A stretch of DNA of 64,000 bases from Planctomycetia bacterium (GTDB taxonomy: Bacteria; Planctomycetota; Planctomycetia; Pirellulales; Thermoguttaceae): contig JAUNMR010000016.1 of assembly GCA_030537455.1 (NCBI GenBank), positions 24,868-88,867 of the forward strand. Reading direction: 5' to 3'. This document shows, one piece after another, positions 60,065 through 64,000 of the stretch. The stretch's first letter is position 1; the number at the start of each line of letters is the position of its first letter. The notes under the pieces were generated by a model. That model ran no database searches, was not told the origin of the DNA, and saw nothing but the letters and a program-made list of their open reading frames with translations. The translations under genes were made by a program, and so were the position numbers.

Positions 60065-62110
60065 TTATTCGAACCAGAAGAAGACGGTGCGCTGCAAGAA
60101 CGCGATCATTTCGTTAAAGCAGACGAACCCCAACGCGCGTCGACCGCAGTAGACCTTTGCGGAGACGCCAGCGCCCGCGCGAGCGCCTTCCGGCAACTCT
60201 TCTGGGTTGTCGATTTGAGCGCGAATCTGCACGATCGTCTCCTCTTGACCGCGGTTTTCCGCGCGATCGTGCTCCTCGATGACCGTGGCGTCATAGTTGC
60301 GCGAGGGGTCGACCGTCATAACAAACTTAACCTTCAGCGGGTCGTCCGGATGACTCTTGCGATAATCGTCGATATGCCCCATTCTCTTCTCGGGCATATT
60401 AAGTTCCAGGAGCAAACCTTCCTCGGGCTGAGCGATCTCCATGAGAATCAGACCCGGCTGAACCGGACGTGATTTGAGTTTATTTTCAAGGTCGAAGGTC
60501 ATAACCACGCCGTCGATTGGCGCGCGTATTACAAGGTCGTCACGACGCTTATTGAGGATCTGCATCTGGAAATCCAGAGTCTTTTTACGTTCTTCGAACT
60601 GTGCCAATTGACCGGCTATGCGAATACGTTCGGCGTCTTTGGCCTGATAGCTCGCCTCTTTGAGCGTTAAGATCTGCTTGACGGTCTCGTTCAATTCGCC
60701 CTGATTCTTCTGCCATTCCGCTTCCAATTCATTATTGGACAGCTCCAAGAGCACGTCCCCCTCGTGAACTGCCGAACCGTGGCGAACGTGCAAGACGTCA
60801 ACCTTGCCGGCCTCGCGTGCGAAGATGTTACGGCGCGCTATCGGCTCAAGGGAACCGTCGCAGTGCATATTGAAATTCCACGGAAGAAAGACCATCGCCA
60901 AAATGAGCGCGAGAATACCGAGGGTCACCGAAATCGTCTTCGGGAGCATTCTTGCGGCGACGAGAACCTTCGATTTACCGATCGCCTGCCACAACGGAGC
61001 CAGAAAGATCGAATTATGCTCCAGAGCGTTGCCGACCGCCACGCGCGCGTGTTCCACAACGATTTCCACGCGCTTCATCATGTGTTCTGAAATTTTGGCG
61101 TCTTCGATCAGTTCGACCACGATCGCGCCAAAGGGCGGCTTGACCTGGAGCTTATCGCGTTCGGTCTCGTCATAATCGTTTTCGTCAATTTGGCGTGGAA
61201 TAAGAGGGTAGACTGCGATCGTCTTGGTGTGAGACGCGTCGACGTACTCCTCGACCGCTTTTTCTACTTGTGGCGCTAAATTAGAGGAGTCGCCGTTATA
61301 GACGATCGGTTCGTTCGCCGCGATCACCGCGCTGGCAAGACCGCCAAGGAGCTTGACCGTCTCGGAGCGTTTATCGACCATATCCTGACCGCTAACCGCC
61401 TCGATCTTAGCGCGACGACCGTGACAGATCGCAAGGGACACGCGGTCGCATTCGATCAGGCGTCGACTCTCGTTTGCGACGGTATAGAGCGTCTCGCGAA
61501 GATTAAGGGACTTGTGGATATTACGCGTAAAGTCTTCCAGCTGGGTCCAAAGGGACTGGCGGTCGCTGAAATTCATTAACTGACGGCGCTGGTAATAATC
61601 AGAGGCATAGCGCGTGGTCTGACGCAAAAACTGCATATAACCGGTCTGAGTGGCCGAAGACGCGGTATTGCGCTGGAAGATCTCGACAATACCGACCTTT
61701 TCCAGACCGGTCTGAATCACGCCAAGAAGCACGAGGTAGTCGGTCGGATTACCGCCCGACTCTTCGTTTTCACCGCCGGAATGAGGCGGGACTAACGCAA
61801 ACTGTTCATCGGAGCGTAACGTCTTATAAAGAAGATAAGAGTGCGTCTTATTCGCTTCCTCGTCTTCGTGAAGTTTCGCTTCCTTTAAGTTGATCTGATA
61901 ACCAAGCGAAAGACGACCGGAGTCGTCTGCGTTCCACAACACGCCGCCATTAGCGCCGAGCGCGTGAACCACGCGAGTGAGAAATTGCTCTTGAAACTCT
62001 TGAGGCGAAACTTCAGAGCGTGAAAGGGTCGCGATTTCACTGACCAGACCACGGATCTGTTGCTTCGTCTCTTCTAATACATTTTGACCGTATCGTTGTT
62101 CAGAACTCAT
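60065..62110 (-). CDS. GAF-domain / HlyD fusion membrane protein
   Basis: 681 aa from the ATG at 62110 (MSSEQRYG). The frame extends to a TTG at 62146. Two GAF-like regions: about 35-170 (FLTRVVHALGANGGVLWNADDSGRLSLGY) and 195-365 (IHKSLNLRETLYTVANESRRLIECDRVSLAI ... VVEHARVAVGNALEHNS). One membrane helix at 391-411. HlyD-type domain after it (about 415-660): ARREAGKVDVLHVRHGSAVHEGDVLLEL-like barrel, coiled coil, VIRAPIDGVVMTFDLENKL, MPEKRMGHIDDY, RAGAGVSAKVYCG. A sensor (GAF ligands include cyclic nucleotides and small molecules) joined to an adaptor. First gene of the three. Confidence 0.75.
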   Translation of the reverse strand: MSSEQRYGQNVLEETKQQIRGLVSEIATLSRSEVSPQEFQEQFLTRVVHALGANGGVLWNADDSGRLSLGYQINLKEAKLHEDEEANKTHSYLLYKTLRSDEQFALVPPHSGGENEESGGNPTDYLVLLGVIQTGLEKVGIVEIFQRNTASSATQTGYMQFLRQTTRYASDYYQRRQLMNFSDRQSLWTQLEDFTRNIHKSLNLRETLYTVANESRRLIECDRVSLAICHGRRAKIEAVSGQDMVDKRSETVKLLGGLASAVIAANEPIVYNGDSSNLAPQVEKAVEEYVDASHTKTIAVYPLIPRQIDENDYDETERDKLQVKPPFGAIVVELIEDAKISEHMMKRVEIVVEHARVAVGNALEHNSIFLAPLWQAIGKSKVLVAARMLPKTISVTLGILALILAMVFLPWNFNMHCDGSLEPIARRNIFAREAGKVDVLHVRHGSAVHEGDVLLELSNNELEAEWQKNQGELNETVKQILTLKEASYQAKDAERIRIAGQLAQFEERKKTLDFQMQILNKRRDDLVIRAPIDGVVMTFDLENKLKSRPVQPGLILMEIAQPEEGLLLELNMPEKRMGHIDDYRKSHPDDPLKVKFVMTVDPSRNYDATVIEEHDRAENRGQEETIVQIRAQIDNPEELPEGARAGAGVSAKVYCGRRALGFVCFNEMIAFLQRTVFFWFE

Positions 62111-62626
62111 GCTTTTTCTGCTCGTTCTTTCCGCTATCAAACGCAACTTTGCGAATGCGTCTATTGGTGTATTGCGCGAAGAGCTCCCACGCGCCGCGTG
62201 CCTCTACCTCGCTGTTTCGGTCTAATCGGCTAAATGCAATGCGCCAAGGGACTCTTTTTTAGTAGGAGATCCCGGTTTAGACGCAGAATGCTTCTTTAAT
62301 TCGGATTACGCCAACCGTGTGCGCAATACCGTTTTTACCTATAGCGCCGCATATGCAACGACTATACTCTACCACAACCACGTTAGCTGTCAATGGATTA
62401 TAGCGCATTTAAGACCGTGTAATACCACATTTGACTTAGAGAAACTACAGCAAAAACGGTTCCAATGCTTATATTTCTTTCCATATCAACACGCACAGCG
62501 GCAGGCGCTAGGTACGTTTCAGACGCAAAATCGCTTGACTTATAAGCTCTGGCGCGTAAACTAATATCAGTTGCGCGCGGTACGCAACGCGCGCTGGTTT
62601 TACACGTAAAAAGGAGGAGTAAGTTC
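62111..62626. other. Intergenic stretch between divergent GAF-HlyD and coaD
   Basis: About 515 bases. TTGACA is readable on the minus strand at 62395-62390, but TATAGT follows at 21 bases, too far for a standard promoter. Nothing else stands out. Confidence 0.4.
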
Positions 62627-63145
62627 GTGAGCTCCGTTAAAGTGGCAGTCTACCCGGGAACATTTGACCCGATCACACTCGGACATTTAAATATCATCGA
62701 ACGCGCGAGTCGACTCTTTGACAAACTCATCGTCGCTGTCGGCGTCAACTCCGGAAAATCCCCCTGGTTTACCGCGGAAGAACGATGTGAAATGATACGT
62801 CAATCGGTAGCGGAGCGAGCGCTAGAGAACGTGGAGGCAACGCTCTATCAGGGTTTGACCGTTCGCTTCGCCAAACGCCTAGGCGCGCGCGTCATGGTGC
62901 GCGGCGTCAGACCGCTCACCGACTTACCGGCGGAATTAACGCTCATGATGGCAAATCGTCAACTGGAGCACGACGTGGAAACGCTCTTTCTGGTCGCCGA
63001 CGGCGAGCTAGCGCACGTGTCAAGCTCTCTCATCAAGGAAATCGCCTGCGCGGAAGAAGACGCCGCGCTCAATGCCTTTTTACCAATGCCGATTATTGAC
63101 GCCGTAAGGCGAAAAGCGCATGAACGATTGGTTAACTTGAGGTAA
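62627..63145 (+). CDS. coaD: Phosphopantetheine adenylyltransferase (CoaD)
   Basis: 172 aa from a GTG with AAGGAGGAG upstream. Penultimate step of CoA synthesis: 4'-phosphopantetheine plus ATP gives dephospho-CoA. Motifs: YPGTFDPITLGHLNIIERA (T-x-G-H nucleotidyltransferase motif), GVNSGKSPWFTAEER, VRGVRPLTDLPAELTLMMANRQL (variant of RGLRAVSDFEYE), and VSSSLIKEIA (ISS-type). Hexameric cytoplasmic enzyme, and its length is usual (about 160). Single gene; the upstream HlyD genes are divergent. Confidence 0.93.
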   Translation: MSSVKVAVYPGTFDPITLGHLNIIERASRLFDKLIVAVGVNSGKSPWFTAEERCEMIRQSVAERALENVEATLYQGLTVRFAKRLGARVMVRGVRPLTDLPAELTLMMANRQLEHDVETLFLVADGELAHVSSSLIKEIACAEEDAALNAFLPMPIIDAVRRKAHERLVNLR

Positions 63146-63363
63146 TTATTGCTAAGAAGAGATTTTACCCACGGAAGACGCACAACGTCGTCACGGCGTG
63201 GCTGGAAACAACGTCGTGGCGTCCACAGTTTTAATCAAAAGACGATTATTGTAAAATTTTTTTCACAAACGTCTCGAGCAATTATCCCCGCGTTTTACCG
63301 AGTCGCTTGTAAGCGTTCCGGTGTATTTTTTTACTATTTTGAGAAAAAACGATTGACCAGCGG

Positions 63364-63391
63364 TTGACTAACGGCGTAACTCGGGTATAAC
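63364..63391 (+). promoter_or_regulatory. Probable promoter of the tRNA gene
   Basis: TTGACT (63364-63369), a 16-base spacer, TATAAC (63386-63391), about 130 bases before the tRNA. The rest of 63146-63523 shows nothing else I can name. Confidence 0.45.
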
Positions 63392-63523
63392 CTATTCACA
63401 CTTCTGAGGCAACTCAAAGGGGAATTCAAAAAATTTTAAAGAATTTTCTAATGGTTGACTTGTTGGGGAGTCGAAAAGAGTCTGGGGTCTGCGATTTGAC
63501 CTTTTGTGCTCCGATTCTTTTTT

Positions 63524-63596
63524 GGCGTCGTAGCCAAACGGCTAAGGCAGCGGATTGCAAATCCGCAATTTACCGGTTCGAATCCGGTCGACGCCT
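63524..63596 (+). tRNA. tRNA-Cys (anticodon GCA)
   Basis: 73 bases. The acceptor stem GGCGTCG pairs with CGACGCC (63589-63595), U73 is as usual for tRNA-Cys, and the anticodon loop TTGCAAA sits in the stem GCGGA/TCCGC with anticodon GCA at 63557-63559. D-arm AGCC/GGCT, T-arm CCGG-TTCGAAT-CCGG. The CCA is not encoded. Confidence 0.97.
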
Positions 63597-63615
63597 CTTT
63601 TACTTGTTATAGGGT

Positions 63616-63658
63616 TTCCTTTAAGATGGAACTTCGGTTCTATCTTAAAGGAACTTTT
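63616..63658 (+). terminator. Long UUCG hairpin after tRNA-Cys
   Basis: 17-bp stem (63616-63632 with 63637-63653, one G-U pair) closed by a C(TTCG)G tetraloop, followed by CTTTTCC. Likely tRNA terminator or processing stem. It overlaps the end of the minus-strand ORF below. Confidence 0.75.
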
Positions 63659-63944
63659 CCGACTTTGTGGCGTCTGACATAAATGAAGGGAGTGAAATCC
63701 TGTTTCGGGTAAAACTTGATTTTGCTTTTTGAAAAATTAGCCGTCCACTGTCTCCTGGCATTTCGCCTTGGCGATCTACGTGCATAAGGAGAGCGCATTG
63801 TGGACAATCTGTACGCTCGTAGTTGCAAGAGCTACGTTCGTATCGATATTTTAAAAATAAATCCCCTAGGTGCATATATAGTTGTTGGATTCTGTTAAGT
63901 TTCCCCCATCTTGCATCCCTTTCCCATAGCCCATCTTTTCTCAA
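63645..63944 (-). CDS. Unassigned 99-aa ORF after the tRNA
   Basis: Basic, with a Cys cluster C-x7-C-x2-C (SSCNYERTDCPQC) in the middle, no signal peptide and no motif I recognise. Ribosome site is not obvious; an inner Met (MHLGDLFLKYRYER) is possible. Codon use looks unlike neighbours (more AAA, TTT, fewer CGC/GCG), though the length is too short to be sure. Its stop lies in the tRNA terminator stem. Could be a remnant of an element integrated at the tRNA, or no gene. Treat as weak. Confidence 0.2.
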   Translation of the reverse strand: MRKDGLWERDARWGKLNRIQQLYMHLGDLFLKYRYERSSCNYERTDCPQCALLMHVDRQGEMPGDSGRLIFQKAKSSFTRNRISLPSFMSDATKSEKFL

Positions 63945-64000
63945 TCCTGCCCCCTACGTCCTTCAGTTGTATATGCACCACTTTTTAAAAAAGCGTCCTT

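Noticed and set aside
62319..62564. 81-aa ORF before coaD
   Set aside because: Lacks a ribosome site, skewed composition. coaD has its own strong site and GTG start.

Overview
The window looks like chromosomal DNA of an anaerobic or microaerophilic planctomycete. No marker was searched, so this is inference. The reasons are many long secreted or membrane proteins of unknown role, TPR, degenerate caspase-like and TIR/beta-propeller proteins, a divergent FtsQ-like/LpoB-like pair, M50-peptidase/HlyD fusions, and anaerobic redox genes (indolepyruvate:ferredoxin oxidoreductase, flavodiiron protein, 2[4Fe-4S] ferredoxin). Housekeeping genes are intact: nadB, miaA, dciA-like, gyrB, trmB, csrA, type-4 UDG, coaD and tRNA-Cys. 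I see no IS element, phage, CRISPR array or rRNA. Gene spacing is loose, and many units end in clear hairpin terminators and start from TTGNNN-16/17-TATAAT type promoters.

Layout: 0-2 kb nadB. 2.7-6.7 kb a tandem array of six YbjN-like genes, with one very recent 692-bp duplication that made a chimeric copy. 7.3-9.3 kb an ABC-2 type permease (minus strand). 9.6-14.3 kb a secreted TPR protein, an esterase-like hydrolase and a secreted degenerate caspase-like protein. 14.8 kb an orphan FlgM-like anti-sigma factor. 15.3-18.4 kb FtsQ-like, LpoB-like lipoprotein and miaA. 18.6-25.1 kb dciA-like, gyrB, a TPR gene and a U32/RlhA-like gene. 25.2-30.0 kb a TIR-TM-propeller gene with a PDZ-ended secreted partner. 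30.2-32.3 kb a secreted six-hairpin glycosidase-like protein. 32.4-37.2 kb a minus-strand lipid set (ACP, FabF, FabZ, acyl-activating enzyme) with a TetR gene upstream and a perfect 7-3-7 palindrome just after the ACP promoter. 37.2-42.8 kb a DUF2325 protein, MoxR, a TlpA-like thioredoxin and a GNAT. 43.3-46.1 kb ferredoxin, a DUF1232-hydrolase fusion and a Pro/Thr-rich lipoprotein. 47.1-50.1 kb csrA, UDG, a 32-aa basic protein resembling bL37, a second FabZ-like protein and trmB. 50.3-54.1 kb flavodiiron protein and iorBA. 54.4-56.2 kb a secreted beta-helix/CBM protein. 56.4-62.1 kb a three-gene GAF-HlyD / HlyD / PqqD-M50-HlyD locus. 62.6-64 kb coaD and tRNA-Cys.

How they work together: IorAB and the flavodiiron protein point to ferredoxin-linked amino-acid fermentation with O2/NO scavenging. 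The lipid set looks like a TetR-controlled accessory acyl pathway. The strongest candidates for undescribed biology are the YbjN array, the TIR-propeller/PDZ pair, the M50/HlyD/GAF locus, the pseudo-caspase, and the bL37-like small protein.
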